Of a stretch of DNA of 41,728 nt, positions 16,039 through 25,116 are shown in pieces (within the stretch, counting starts at the first letter, position 1; the number at the start of each line of letters is the position of its first letter). A model generated the notes under the pieces. It did not search any database. It worked only from the letters and a program-made list of their open reading frames with translations, and had not been told where the DNA came from. This stretch comes from a candidate division TA06 bacterium. Lineage in GTDB: Bacteria; Hydrothermota; DG-26; E44-bin18. The position numbers and the translations under genes are program-made. The DNA is taken from positions 1 to 41,728 of the forward strand of contig SOJN01000147.1 in the NCBI GenBank assembly GCA_004376575.1. Reading direction: 5' to 3'.

Positions 16039-18414
16039 TTACTTCAGGATAACCATCTTTTGCACATACGTGAATGTTCCTGCTTCCATCCTAAGGAAGT
16101 AGATGCCACTTGCGGTCGGGTTACTTCGACGATCTTTGCCGTCCCACGACAAACCATAGAATCCAGGTTCGAGAAGGTCATTCATCAGTGTTCTAACTTC
16201 ATTCCCTGCAACATCAAAGACCTTCATGGTGACGGGGCTTCTTCTAGGAAGGGCGTAGGTGATCGTTGTGCGGAGGGAGAATGGATTGGGCCTGTTCTGA
16301 GAGAGACTGAACACTTTTGGCAAACGAGACCGCGCCAGCCTTTCCTCTATTCCAATAGTCTCGCAGTTGTAGAGTGTCTTGGAAAGAGAGTTGTTGCCTG
16401 TCAGCGTGTCTCCAGCAGCCGTTATGGTGACGGTCATAATGAAGGAGTCAGGGGACACAGGCGGCACCATCCATGGGATGAACATGATGAGGGTATCTTC
16501 ACCAGGTCCCAGATCGAGGACTGTCCCGTAGCCGGTATAAGCATTACCGCCGGTTGTATCGATAGTACACACTGCAGCGATAGAATCCAGAACGAGAGTT
16601 CCCATGTTCCTGACTGTGGCTCGCACATTATACAATGAGCCAGGATAGACGGTGTCAGGCGGCGCATCTAGAGAGACGACCCCTGCATCAAAAGCATCCC
16701 CGGGACATGCGAGGATCAAGCTCCCCATTTTTCCGGGTACACACTGGCCTGTATCTGGAAAGCCGGCATTGGCGGGCCACCAGCCGATCCACAGGTACTC
16801 CGGGGGATCCGAACGGACATCCTCCACCGCGAGCCACAGCCCGATTGTATCACACGGAGAGGCCTGAATTCCAGCATAGCCCCAGCACGTGGTATCCGGA
16901 ATGAGGGAAAGAGACAGGGCCACTTCATACTGCATGTGCCCGGACAGAGCAGTCGCGTATTGCCCTCTATCGGCTAGACAACACGTCCACCAGTTGCATG
17001 AGTCGCTGTTCAGGGCGCTGAAGCCCACGCTGTCCCCAAACACCGTGTCATGCTGAATCATGAATTCTCCCTCGATAGGAAACGGCCAAATGGGCCAGGC
17101 GCCGTCGTTGTTGTCTTCAAGGAAGGCCCAGAAGAGGTCATAGAACGGGAAAGCAGCTTTCTCTATTGTATCCGCGATGGCATCCACAGCGAAATAAACG
17201 CTATCGTCATCGTTTTTGACATAGAAGTAAACAGCGCCCGAGTTGCTGAGGGAGGGATTCTTATCGAAAATGTTACTCACGTCCCGGCACGTGGCATCAG
17301 TCCACTCTCCAGGAGCCATGAACCCGTCTATGCTAGGTGGATTGTACGTATACTGTGAAGCAATCTCCCAGGTCGTGTCGAAAACACAGGCAGTCAAGTC
17401 TAGGGTATCATTGACGGTCATCTGGTCGCCGGCGAGTTGAGTGTAGATAGTAACCTGGTAGCAGTTACCAACTCCGGCAGGCGTCCATCCGGCGAAATTA
17501 ACCTGCCGTATACTGTCACTGACGAGATCTGTAATGGGTTGGGTGTCGGTGTAGATAGTACCCTGCCCTGAGTCAATCACACAGGTCACATCGAAGGTGA
17601 CGGTGTCTGTGCCCAGGTTCCTCACTTTGGCCTGAGGAATCACAGGGGTGTTGGGTAGGGTCCAGCTCCACGGGCTAGTTATGGAGATTACTCCTACGTT
17701 CAGGTTATAAATGGCTGGGGGGCAGCCGAAGAACCCCATGATACTGTCTGCGAGATCAGTCTTCATACTCGGGGAGAGTGCGTCCTCTAAACCGCCGAAT
17801 TCGAAGGAGATCCCTACGGTCTTGTAAGACCCTCCTCCATCGTCATAGGCGATCCCGTTGATATAGGAAGGGCTCTCGTTCTCAAACATGACGAAGGCAG
17901 TGCTCAAGCTGTCCGGGAGGATTCGATCCATATATTCGTTGTCTGCCGAAGGGGAATAGGTAAAAGTCATCCCTTCAGTGAAGGTCCCAGTCTGGCCTAG
18001 TACGATTCCCACATCAGCAATACCATCCCAGTCTCCTATGATCTTGAAGTAGGGATGGAGGGTAGTAGTACTGTCATAAGCCCAGGTATCTCCCCCTTCC
18101 ATATAGATCTTTCCGCCGGTATTCAGGTATGCGACCAAAGAGTCAACGGTTGGGCCAGGAGTCAGAACAAAGCGGGAATCATGGACCCCCAGGCAGATGA
18201 AGATGGCGCAGTAGTCTGAAAGGCTGTCTATGAAAGGGTTGATATCTGTGGTGTAGTCACCTTCATAGGAAGCACCATAGAGGGCAGTTCTTATTATGGG
18301 ACCGCTGTTTGTATTGCCATCAGCATCCCAGACGAGGAACCGGCCAAAAGAGGAGTCACTGTGCGCGAGGATGGCCAGCGCTACCGAAAAAATGATGATC
18401 CATTTCGGTAACAT
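16039..18414 (-). CDS. Large secreted protein with CARDB, CBM9-like and sorting domains (copy 2)
   Basis: About 791 residues. The start is taken at ATG 18414 rather than the upstream in-frame ATG, because it follows GGCAGGAGGTGGCA and gives the same first residues (MLPKWIIIFSVALAILAHS) as the upstream paralogue. Order of parts: signal peptide; an N-terminal GATase1-like domain with TVDSLVAYLNTGGKIYMEGG (89-108); a CARDB-like sandwich (VRNLGTDTVTFDVTCVIDSG); a CBM9/DOMON-like sandwich beginning IDGFMAPGEWTDAT; a second CARDB (VRNMGTLVLDSIAAVCTID); and a C-terminal FlgD-like/type A sorting domain (NRPNPFSLRTTITYALP to GIYFLRMEAG). Probably surface-exposed; ligand unknown. It lies 68 bases downstream of its paralogue with no clear terminator between, so both are likely on one transcript. 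Confidence 0.8.
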   Translation of the reverse strand: MLPKWIIIFSVALAILAHSDSSFGRFLVWDADGNTNSGPIIRTALYGASYEGDYTTDINPFIDSLSDYCAIFICLGVHDSRFVLTPGPTVDSLVAYLNTGGKIYMEGGDTWAYDSTTTLHPYFKIIGDWDGIADVGIVLGQTGTFTEGMTFTYSPSADNEYMDRILPDSLSTAFVMFENESPSYINGIAYDDGGGSYKTVGISFEFGGLEDALSPSMKTDLADSIMGFFGCPPAIYNLNVGVISITSPWSWTLPNTPVIPQAKVRNLGTDTVTFDVTCVIDSGQGTIYTDTQPITDLVSDSIRQVNFAGWTPAGVGNCYQVTIYTQLAGDQMTVNDTLDLTACVFDTTWEIASQYTYNPPSIDGFMAPGEWTDATCRDVSNIFDKNPSLSNSGAVYFYVKNDDDSVYFAVDAIADTIEKAAFPFYDLFWAFLEDNNDGAWPIWPFPIEGEFMIQHDTVFGDSVGFSALNSDSCNWWTCCLADRGQYATALSGHMQYEVALSLSLIPDTTCWGYAGIQASPCDTIGLWLAVEDVRSDPPEYLWIGWWPANAGFPDTGQCVPGKMGSLILACPGDAFDAGVVSLDAPPDTVYPGSLYNVRATVRNMGTLVLDSIAAVCTIDTTGGNAYTGYGTVLDLGPGEDTLIMFIPWMVPPVSPDSFIMTVTITAAGDTLTGNNSLSKTLYNCETIGIEERLARSRLPKVFSLSQNRPNPFSLRTTITYALPRRSPVTMKVFDVAGNEVRTLMNDLLEPGFYGLSWDGKDRRSNPTASGIYFLRMEAGTFTYVQKMVILK

Positions 18415-18482
18415 TGCCACCTCCTGCCAAAAGTTTTTGCAGTTCACAGCTTTTTTTTTCGTCCTTCCTACTTTGCAGAAAG

Positions 18483-20831
18483 TTAGTTAAGTATCACCAT
18501 CTTTCGAACATACTTAAACGTTCCGGCTTCCATCCTCAGAAAATAGACACCGCTCGCAGTGGCACCGCCCCGAGCATCTCTGCCGTCCCAGGATAGGCTG
18601 TAGAATCCAGGTTCGAGAAGGTCTTTCACCAGTGTTCGAACCTCATTCCCTGCAACATCAAAGACCTTCATGCTGACGGCGCTTCTCTTTGGAAGGGCAT
18701 AAGTGACTGTTGTACTGAGGGAGAATGGATTGGGCTTGTTCTGAGAGAGCCTGAAGACCTTTGGAAGACGAGACCGCGTCAGTCTCTCCTCTATTCCAAC
18801 TGTACAGATATAAAGGGTCTTGGAAAGAGAGTTGTTGGCTGTTAGTGTGTCTCCAGTGGCCGTAATGGTGACGGTCATGATGAAGAGGGAATCAGAGGGA
18901 ACGCTGGAAGGGACGGTCCAGAGGATGAACGGGACAAGGGTGTCCTCACCTCGCCCAAGATTGAGAATGATGCCGTACTCTGTATAGACGTTGCCGCCCG
19001 TAGTATCAATGGTACACACAGCTTCGATGGAATCCAGCGTAGCATACCCGACGTTCTTCACCGTGGCTTTCACATCATACGTCGAGTCCAGACAGACAGT
19101 GTCCGGAGGGGCATCCAGGGAGACCACACTTCCGTCGTATTGATTAGGTGGACACCCCAGAATCAATCTCCCCATTCTCCCCGGTGCGCAGGCCCACCCC
19201 TCTGGAGATTCTGCATTGGTGGGCCACCAGCCAATCCAGGTCGGGGAGGGATTCTGATTCAGGACGGCGAGCCAAAACCCTACCGTATCACACGCAAAGG
19301 CTTGAATTGCGGCAAAGTGGTAGCAATCGGCAGTCGGGGGAATCTCCTCCACGAGTATGAGGGGGAAAGCCCACTCGTACTGCATATGCCCGGAGTTGAT
19401 AGTTGCGAAATCTGCCCTCTGAAGTGAACAAGGAGGCCAGGCGTTACATGAGTCCCAGTTCAAGGCGCTGAAGTAGACGCTGTCACCACTGCCTTTGTTT
19501 GCGATGGAGAAATCTCCCTCAATAGGAAGCGGCCAAATGGGCCAGGCGCCGTCGTTGTTGTCATCGAAATAGGTCCAGATGAGGTCGTAGTCTTCTTCTG
19601 TTGAGTCTGAGACGGCATCTACACCAATATAAATGTTGTCGGTATCGTTTTTGACATAGAAATATACACAGCCAGGGTTGTTCAGAGTTTTATCGAAGAT
19701 GTTACTCACGTCCCTCCGGGTGGCATCTGTCCACTCCCCGGGAGCCATGAATCCGTCTATGATGGGTGGGTTGGATGTATACTCTGAAACAATATCCCAT
19801 GTCGTGTCGAAAACACAGGCAGTCACGTCCAGGGTGTCATTGGCGGGCATCTGGTCCCCGGCGAGTTGAGTGTAGACTGTGACATTGTAGCAGTTGCCGA
19901 CTCCGGCAGGCGTCCAACTGACGAAATTGACCTGCTGCATACTATCGCTCGGCAGGTCTACGACGGGTTGGGTGTCAGTGTAGATTGTATCTCCCAGTGA
20001 GTCTATGACACAGGTCACATCAAAGGTGACGGTGTCTATACCAAGGTTCTTCACCTGGGCCCGGGGAAGTAGAGGGGTGTTGGGTAGGGTCCAGCTCCAT
20101 GGGCTAGTTATGGAGATTACTCCTACATTCAGGTTATAGATGGCCGGGAGGCAGCCGAAGAAGCCCATGATGGTATCTGCTAGGAAGGCCTTGGTGCCTG
20201 GGGGAGCGCCGTCTTCCAAGCCGCCGAACTCGAAGGAGGTGCCAACCGTTTTGTACGATCCGGGTCCGTCCTCGTATGCGATTCCATTATTGTAAGGAGG
20301 TGAATCATTAGCGAAGACAACATAGGCACTTCCCAGAGTGTCGAGTCGATCCATAAAGTGGTTGTCTCCAGAATAGCCAGAGATCATCCCTTCGGTGAAA
20401 GTCCCTGGCTGACCCAGTATGGTGTCCACATCGCCAAATCCATCGTCAAGACCATTGATATTAAAGTAACCGTGAAGGGCAGTGGGAGTGTCATAAGCCC
20501 AGGTGTCTCCCCCTTCCATATAGATCTTTCCACCTCCATTCAGGTAGGCGGACAAAGAGTCCACAATGGGACCAGGAGCCAGGACGTAGTTCTGGTCGTA
20601 GACCCCCAGACAGATGAAGATGGCGCAGTAGTTTGAAAGGCTATCAAGGTAAGGGTTGATGTCTGTGGTGTAGTCACCTTCATAAGAAGCACCATAGAGG
20701 GTAGTTCTAATTGCAGGGCCGCTGTTCGTATTTCCATCCGCATCCCAGATGAGGAACCGGGCAGAAGAGGAATCGCTGTGCGCAAGGATGGCCAGCGCTA
20801 CCGAAAAAATGATGATCCATTTCGGTAACAT
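18483..20831 (-). CDS. Large secreted protein with CARDB, CBM9-like and sorting domains (copy 1)
   Basis: 782 residues and the upstream member of a tandem pair; domain order is the same as in the copy at 16039-18414. It starts with the identical signal peptide, carries IVDSLSAYLNGGGKIYMEGG in the N-terminal GATase1-like domain, VGVISITSPWSWTLPNTP before the first CARDB, IDGFMAPGEWTDATRRDV in the CBM9-like domain and NKPNPFSLSTTVTYALPKR in the sorting domain. The copies differ mostly in the middle of the N-terminal and CBM9-like domains, where ligand contacts would be expected. ATG 20831 follows GGCCGGAGGCAGCG, and a near-consensus promoter lies about 55 bases upstream. Function unknown; probably an exported surface protein. 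Confidence 0.8.
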   Translation of the reverse strand: MLPKWIIIFSVALAILAHSDSSSARFLIWDADGNTNSGPAIRTTLYGASYEGDYTTDINPYLDSLSNYCAIFICLGVYDQNYVLAPGPIVDSLSAYLNGGGKIYMEGGDTWAYDTPTALHGYFNINGLDDGFGDVDTILGQPGTFTEGMISGYSGDNHFMDRLDTLGSAYVVFANDSPPYNNGIAYEDGPGSYKTVGTSFEFGGLEDGAPPGTKAFLADTIMGFFGCLPAIYNLNVGVISITSPWSWTLPNTPLLPRAQVKNLGIDTVTFDVTCVIDSLGDTIYTDTQPVVDLPSDSMQQVNFVSWTPAGVGNCYNVTVYTQLAGDQMPANDTLDVTACVFDTTWDIVSEYTSNPPIIDGFMAPGEWTDATRRDVSNIFDKTLNNPGCVYFYVKNDTDNIYIGVDAVSDSTEEDYDLIWTYFDDNNDGAWPIWPLPIEGDFSIANKGSGDSVYFSALNWDSCNAWPPCSLQRADFATINSGHMQYEWAFPLILVEEIPPTADCYHFAAIQAFACDTVGFWLAVLNQNPSPTWIGWWPTNAESPEGWACAPGRMGRLILGCPPNQYDGSVVSLDAPPDTVCLDSTYDVKATVKNVGYATLDSIEAVCTIDTTGGNVYTEYGIILNLGRGEDTLVPFILWTVPSSVPSDSLFIMTVTITATGDTLTANNSLSKTLYICTVGIEERLTRSRLPKVFRLSQNKPNPFSLSTTVTYALPKRSAVSMKVFDVAGNEVRTLVKDLLEPGFYSLSWDGRDARGGATASGVYFLRMEAGTFKYVRKMVILN

Positions 20832-20888
20832 CGCTGCCTCCGGCCTAAAGTTTTTTGATTTCTGAAAACCGCCGACAGATACACCAAT

Positions 20889-20917
20889 AATCTATGCCAG
20901 CCCGGAGGTCGTGTCAA
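20889..20917 (-). promoter_or_regulatory. Sigma-70-type promoter of the secreted-protein pair
   Basis: On the minus strand TTGACA (20917-20912) and TAGATT (20894-20889) are separated by exactly 17 bases. The predicted start near 20882 leaves a leader of about 50 bases before the ATG at 20831. Confidence 0.6.
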
Positions 20918-21175
20918 GCGTTTTCCGGGCACCAGGATCGGACTGAAACCTCTGAACCACTGATTGCAGGAGCACGCTGTACGATAGCTGATACATGAAA
21001 CTACGAAATTCCCACCTACCCACCCTGCACCTTCGAAAATAGAAACGAAATAGGCCCAGCTGAAAAAGACTGAGCCTGTCGGCAGACAGGGTAGGGTATT
21101 TTTCATCCTGAGGCAACGCCGAAGGACCTCCCGAATGCTTCTATGTCACTGGATGAGGCATTTTTCGTCCTGTTT

Positions 21176-21226
21176 AGTCTTTGTTAGCGGTCACAAGCGA
21201 AGCGCAGTGACTTCGTTACAAAGACT
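21176..21226. repeat. Imperfect inverted repeat with 12-base loop
   Basis: AGTCTTTGTTAGCGGTCAC (21176-21194) pairs with GTGACTTCGTTACAAAGACT (21207-21226), with perfect outer 9-bp and inner 5-bp blocks. It is about 380 bases downstream of the mnmA stop, too far to be an obvious terminator for it. Confidence 0.55.
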
Positions 21227-21420
21227 TAATCCCGAGCGAGGCCCTGAGGCTCCCGAAGGGCGAAGTCGAGCGGAGGCACTTGGCTACTCATGACTCTCCT
21301 TAGCCTGGCCTCAGCCGAAGGATCTGCTTTTCGCCGGGCCAACAACCACACTTCTCATTGCACCTCGACAGACTCGGCATAAACGCGCCTCGCGGAGCGA
21401 GTCGAAGCAGTCCCGGCTTT

Positions 21421-21566
21421 CAATTTCGCAACCACAGATTTCACTGATTACCACAAGATTATTCTTCTGGTTCGGGTTCAGCCATGAGAATATGGTCTGA
21501 ATCTGTGTTAATCTTGTGTAATCTTGTGGTTTCAGGGTTTTCAATTTCGAATTTCGCAATTTCGAA
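21421..21566. repeat. CCACAAGATTA inverted/direct repeat block
   Basis: ACCACAGATTTCACTGATT and CCACAAGATTA (21431-21461) face TAATCTTGTGTAATCTTGTG (21509-21528) in the opposite orientation. CAATTTCG flanks both sides, and the quasi-palindrome TTCGAA...TTCGAA spans 21546-21566. A stem-loop of this size about 40 bases past the mnmA stop could slow or end transcription of the long minus-strand run. Confidence 0.5.
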
Positions 21567-21604
21567 GGTGGGGTGCGCAGGGGATGGGAATTTCGTGGTT
21601 TTGG

Positions 21605-22666
21605 CTATTGGCCGGAAAGTATCCATCCCGAAGCATACACAGTGTCGCCTATGTACGCGACTGCGAGCTGGCCGGGAGTTACGGCTTTCTGTGGAACCTG
21701 GAAGGTGAGCTTTGCTCTATTCTCTTCCAGAAGTTCGAATTTCGCGGGGCAGGGCGGGCTGCCGTATCTGATCTTTGCTTCTACCTCTACCGCGCGTCCC
21801 TTCTGAGGTGCTAAGAATCGCACGCCTTCAATAGTGACAGTCTTCTTGAGAAGAGACTCCTCGCGGCCCACGAAAACCTTTTCTTCTTTCTCGTCGAGTG
21901 CTCTTACATAAAGAGGATATCTCTGGGAAAGCCCGAGGCCCCTTCTCTGGCCTATTGTGTACCTGTATATTCCTGAATGCCTGCCCAGTACTCCACCATC
22001 CTCTCCCACTATTTCTCCGTTTTGCTTTCCTATTCTCCGCTCCAGGAAGGATTCCTGTTCCCCCTCCCTTACAAAACAGACCTCCTGGCTTTCGCTCTTG
22101 TCCTTCACATGCAGACCGCTGGTCCTGGCGCTCTCTCTGGCTTGCTTTTTCGTAATCGAACCCATGGGGAGAAGGATTCTTCGCAACACCGCCTGAGGCA
22201 AGGTCGCGAGGAAGTAAGACTGGTCTTTGGCTTCATCCACTCCTCGCTTAAGGAGAAAAAAGCCCGATTCCTCGTCACGCTCCACGCGGGCATAGTGGCC
22301 TGTGGCCACATAGTGTGTCCCAATCTCCATCGCCTTGGAGAGAAGCATCTTGAACTTGATCCTCTCATTGCACACCACACACGGGTTTGGGGTCCTTCCT
22401 CTTGCGTACTCATTGACGAAGTAGTCAACCACTTCCCTCTGAAATCTGCTTTGGTGACAGATTGTATAATGAGGGATCCGGAGCGTCTGGCAAACCTTCT
22501 TCGCATCCAGAGCATCCTTTTCTGAACAGCATCTTGAGCCCTCCGCCCACAAAGAGAGGGTTATGCCGGTAGGCTCATAACCCTGATCCTTTAGAATTGA
22601 TGCTGTCAGGGAACTGTCCACACCTCCACTCATGCCCACAACCACCCGCTTCTGAGAGGAGATCAT
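21605..22666 (-). CDS. mnmA: tRNA-specific 2-thiouridylase
   Basis: 353 residues, the normal length. MnmA activates uridine 34 of Lys, Glu and Gln tRNAs with ATP and replaces the 2-oxygen by sulfur. The PP-loop is VGMSGGVDSS (10-19). The two catalytic cysteines are Cys96 in TPNPCVVCN and Cys197 in SQEVCFV. The family blocks ATGHYAR (121-127), YFLATL (151-156) and TIGQRRGLGL are all present, and the C-terminal barrel ends VAYIGDTVYASGWI. It acts in the cytoplasm and needs a persulfide donor such as a cysteine desulfurase, which is not in this window. Its ATG overlaps the ftsX stop by 4 bases, and it is the last gene of the long minus-strand run. Confidence 0.96.
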   Translation of the reverse strand: MISSQKRVVVGMSGGVDSSLTASILKDQGYEPTGITLSLWAEGSRCCSEKDALDAKKVCQTLRIPHYTICHQSRFQREVVDYFVNEYARGRTPNPCVVCNERIKFKMLLSKAMEIGTHYVATGHYARVERDEESGFFLLKRGVDEAKDQSYFLATLPQAVLRRILLPMGSITKKQARESARTSGLHVKDKSESQEVCFVREGEQESFLERRIGKQNGEIVGEDGGVLGRHSGIYRYTIGQRRGLGLSQRYPLYVRALDEKEEKVFVGREESLLKKTVTIEGVRFLAPQKGRAVEVEAKIRYGSPPCPAKFELLEENRAKLTFQVPQKAVTPGQLAVAYIGDTVYASGWILSGQ

Positions 22667-23514
22667 GTTGCCACGAATCTCCGCACTGAGAACACAGAAC
22701 CGAAGTAGCCAAGCAAGGTGGCGAACAGAACAAGACCACCAAGCTGCGCAGGCTCGAGGAACTTTATCGCTGGAACTTTGACGATGACTGCCTGATAGAT
22801 TGCGTAAAGCATTGCACTGGCAAGAACTCCCCCAAGAAAGCCATAGAACAGCCCGACCAGCAAGAATGGCCTCCTTATGAAGCTGCTGGTTGCGCCTACC
22901 AGGCTCATGATTTCAATCTCTTCCTTTCTGGCGAAAACGGTAAGCCTTATGGTGTTGAAAACGAGAAACAGACATGAGAGGGCTATGATCGCACCGACTG
23001 AAGCGTCCACCATCACGAGAATCCTTACCACCTCGTCTAGTCTTGCCACCCATTCCTTTCCGTATTCTGCCTCCTCCACACCCTCCATCTTCTCTATCCT
23101 ACTGGCAATAGTGGATGCTTTCTCTTCGGTTCTGTATTCTGGGAGAAGTTTTACACTGAAGGAAGCGGGAAGAGGATTGCCCTCAACCAGGTCAAGTAGA
23201 TCTGCCTTGTCTTTGTACTCTTCCCGGAACCTGTCTAAGGCATCATCTTTGGATGTGTAGAAGACATTTTCTACACCCTCAACCGCCATTATCGCACCCT
23301 TAATATCCCCCACGCCCGTCTTGTCGATCTCATCATTAAGAAAGACCCTTATCTCAACTTTTTCCTTCAGCGCCGTAACTATGCTCTGGAAATTGACAGT
23401 GATCGTCAGGAATATCCCAAGCACAAAGATGGAGACGACTATCACTCCAAGAGAGATGAAAGCCATCAACTTGTTACGGGCAATGCTAGAAAGCGCAGCT
23501 CTCAACACGTACAT
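22663..23514 (-). CDS. ftsX: Cell division ABC transporter permease FtsX
   Basis: 283 residues. FtsX is the membrane half of FtsEX, which couples the division machinery to peptidoglycan hydrolases outside the inner membrane. A first helix (about 20-40, ISLGVIVVSIFVLGIFLTI) is followed by an extracytoplasmic domain (about 45-165: VEIRVFLNDEIDKTG, then VFYTSKDDAL and NPLPASFSVKL). Three further helices follow at about 170-195, 218-240 and 258-278, the standard four-helix plan. It lies 4 bases after ftsE and overlaps mnmA. Classical FtsX partners (EnvC, NlpD or PcsB-type hydrolases) are not in the window. Confidence 0.93.
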   Translation of the reverse strand: MYVLRAALSSIARNKLMAFISLGVIVVSIFVLGIFLTITVNFQSIVTALKEKVEIRVFLNDEIDKTGVGDIKGAIMAVEGVENVFYTSKDDALDRFREEYKDKADLLDLVEGNPLPASFSVKLLPEYRTEEKASTIASRIEKMEGVEEAEYGKEWVARLDEVVRILVMVDASVGAIIALSCLFLVFNTIRLTVFARKEEIEIMSLVGATSSFIRRPFLLVGLFYGFLGGVLASAMLYAIYQAVIVKVPAIKFLEPAQLGGLVLFATLLGYFGSVFSVRRFVAT

Positions 23515-23518
23515 TTGC

Positions 23519-24175
23519 CTATTTCTCCACGATCCTGCTTTTTTCCATGTAGACAGTTCTGAAAGGGCTGCTCTCTGCCAGTTTCAAGTCGTGTGTGGCC
23601 ATGACGACAGCGGTTCCACTTCTGTTGATCTCTTTCAAGAGCTCCACAATCTCTGTTCCGCTGCTCTCGTCAATGTTACCTGTCGGCTCATCAGCAAGCA
23701 GAATGAGCGGCTCGCGCACGAGCGCTCTGGCTATGGCAACCTTTTGCTGTTCTCCACCTGAGAGGCTGAATGGATACTCGTTTCTTCTATGCACCATCCC
23801 GAGAGCGTTCAGAGCCTCCAGCGCCTTCTTCTTCCTCTTCTTGGCCGGAGAGCCAGTCACCTCAAGAGCAAACATGACGTTGTCGAAGACGGTTCTATCC
23901 TTGAGAAGTTTGAAATCCTGGAAAATCACACCAATCTTTCTTCTTATATAGGGTATCTGCGGTCGCCTTATGCTGGAAGTATTCTGTCCAAGAACAGTCA
24001 CCTGTCCTTTCGCAGGAAAAATATCGAGGTAAATCAGTCGGAGAATAGTGGATTTACCTGCGCCAGAACTCCCGACAAGGAAAACGAACTCCCCTTTCCC
24101 TACCTTAAGGCTTGCGTCTTCAAGCCCTATCCACTTCCTTCGGTAAACAACGGTAACATTCTCTATGTCAATCAT
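23519..24175 (-). CDS. ftsE: Cell division ATP-binding protein FtsE
   Basis: 218 residues, cytoplasmic ATPase of the FtsEX complex. All ABC motifs are visible: Walker A GSSGAGKST (35-43), Q-loop at Gln86 (VIFQDFKLL), signature LSGGEQQKVAIARAL (138-152), Walker B ILLADEPTGNID (158-169) and the switch histidine in ATHD. The FtsE-like start MIDIENVTVVY and the immediate ftsX neighbour separate it from other small ABC ATPases such as LolD. Its ATG overlaps the stop of the transketolase C-terminal subunit by 4 bases. Confidence 0.94.
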   Translation of the reverse strand: MIDIENVTVVYRRKWIGLEDASLKVGKGEFVFLVGSSGAGKSTILRLIYLDIFPAKGQVTVLGQNTSSIRRPQIPYIRRKIGVIFQDFKLLKDRTVFDNVMFALEVTGSPAKKRKKKALEALNALGMVHRRNEYPFSLSGGEQQKVAIARALVREPLILLADEPTGNIDESSGTEIVELLKEINRSGTAVVMATHDLKLAESSPFRTVYMEKSRIVEK

Positions 24176-25116
24176 TCTTGTTTCTCTTCAAGAAGTATCT
24201 TTGCCTGTTGAGAGATGTTCTCTCTGGTGAGGCCGAACTTCTTGTATAGGCTCCCTGGTGAGCCTGACTGGCCAAACGTGTTGTCTATGCCCACCATCCT
24301 CATTTTGACAGGCCTTCTTCTGGCGGCAACTTCTGCTATCGCACTTCCCAGTCCACCGTTCAATACGTGGTCCTCCACGCTGACTATTCCGGATGTCTCA
24401 TTGGCGGCAGCTTCAATCTCATCTCCGTCTATCGGCTTAACCGATGCCATGTCCACAACCCTGGCCTGAACCCCTTCCTTTGCCAAAGTCCGTGCAGCCT
24501 CAAGTGCTTCCCAGAGAAGAGGGCCCATTGACATGATGGTCACATCCTTCCCATCCCTGACGCGAATCGCCTTCCCCAGCTCAAATCCAGAGGGCCCTTC
24601 ATATATAAGACAACTCATTGATCTGACCAGTCTAACGTAGAATGGCCCTTCCTCTTTGGCGACAGCCCTTATCACCTCTTTTGTCTGGGTGGCATCTGAA
24701 GGAACCACAACTCTCATGGAAGGTATAGCGCGCATGAGTGAAACATCTTCTATCCCTTGGTGACTGGCTCCATCCTCGCCCACATCGAGTCCGCCGTGAG
24801 TCGCGATTATCTTTACGTTCAGTCCCGAATAGCATATAGTATTTCTCACCTGGTCCCAGGCTCTTCCAGCGGCGAATATGGCAAACGTAGAGGCGAACGG
24901 TATCTTGCCGCAGGTAGCCAGGCCCGCGGCCGTGCCCATCATATCTGCCTCTGCCACCCCCATCTGAAAGAACCGGTCAGGAAACTCCTTGGCGAACATC
25001 GATGTCTTTGTGGAGACAGATAGATCAGCTGCGAGGGCGACTATCTGAGGATTCTCCCGGCCCATTTCGAGAAGCGTCTGTCCAAAGGCAGCGCGCATCG
25101 ATTCCTTATTGCACAT
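24172..25116 (-). CDS. Transketolase, C-terminal subunit
   Basis: 314 residues from the start chosen here, ATG 25116, which follows GGGAGGAGACCTGG; an in-frame extension to 25191 would overlap the preceding gene far more and adds an unusual Lys/Trp-rich tail. This is the pyrimidine-binding plus C-terminal half of a split transketolase: IVALAADLSVSTKTSMFA, FFQMGVAEADMMGTAAGLA (the glutamate that activates thiamine diphosphate), IATHGGLDVGEDGASHQ, and a C-terminal domain with VSVEDHVLNGGLGSAIAE. With the N-terminal subunit it moves two-carbon units between sugar phosphates in the non-oxidative pentose phosphate pathway. The 11-base overlap with the upstream subunit favours equimolar synthesis. 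Confidence 0.93.
   Translation of the reverse strand: MCNKESMRAAFGQTLLEMGRENPQIVALAADLSVSTKTSMFAKEFPDRFFQMGVAEADMMGTAAGLATCGKIPFASTFAIFAAGRAWDQVRNTICYSGLNVKIIATHGGLDVGEDGASHQGIEDVSLMRAIPSMRVVVPSDATQTKEVIRAVAKEEGPFYVRLVRSMSCLIYEGPSGFELGKAIRVRDGKDVTIMSMGPLLWEALEAARTLAKEGVQARVVDMASVKPIDGDEIEAAANETSGIVSVEDHVLNGGLGSAIAEVAARRRPVKMRMVGIDNTFGQSGSPGSLYKKFGLTRENISQQAKILLEEKQE

Larger units (their letters stand above)
20918..21604. other. Repeat-rich intergenic region
   Basis: No gene is supported here. The stretch holds an imperfect hairpin at 21176-21226, several purine-rich motifs around 'GCGAAGTCGAGCGG' (near 21260), and an AT-richer block at 21421-21566 made of repeated CCACAAGATTA/TAATCTTGTG and CAATTTCG units in both orientations. 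These look like dispersed intergenic repeats rather than genes. It lies downstream of mnmA and upstream of the promoter at 20889. Confidence 0.6.

Noticed and set aside
16060-16638. 192-codon plus-strand frame
   Set aside because: Antisense to the sorting domain of the secreted protein at 16039-18414; no independent support.
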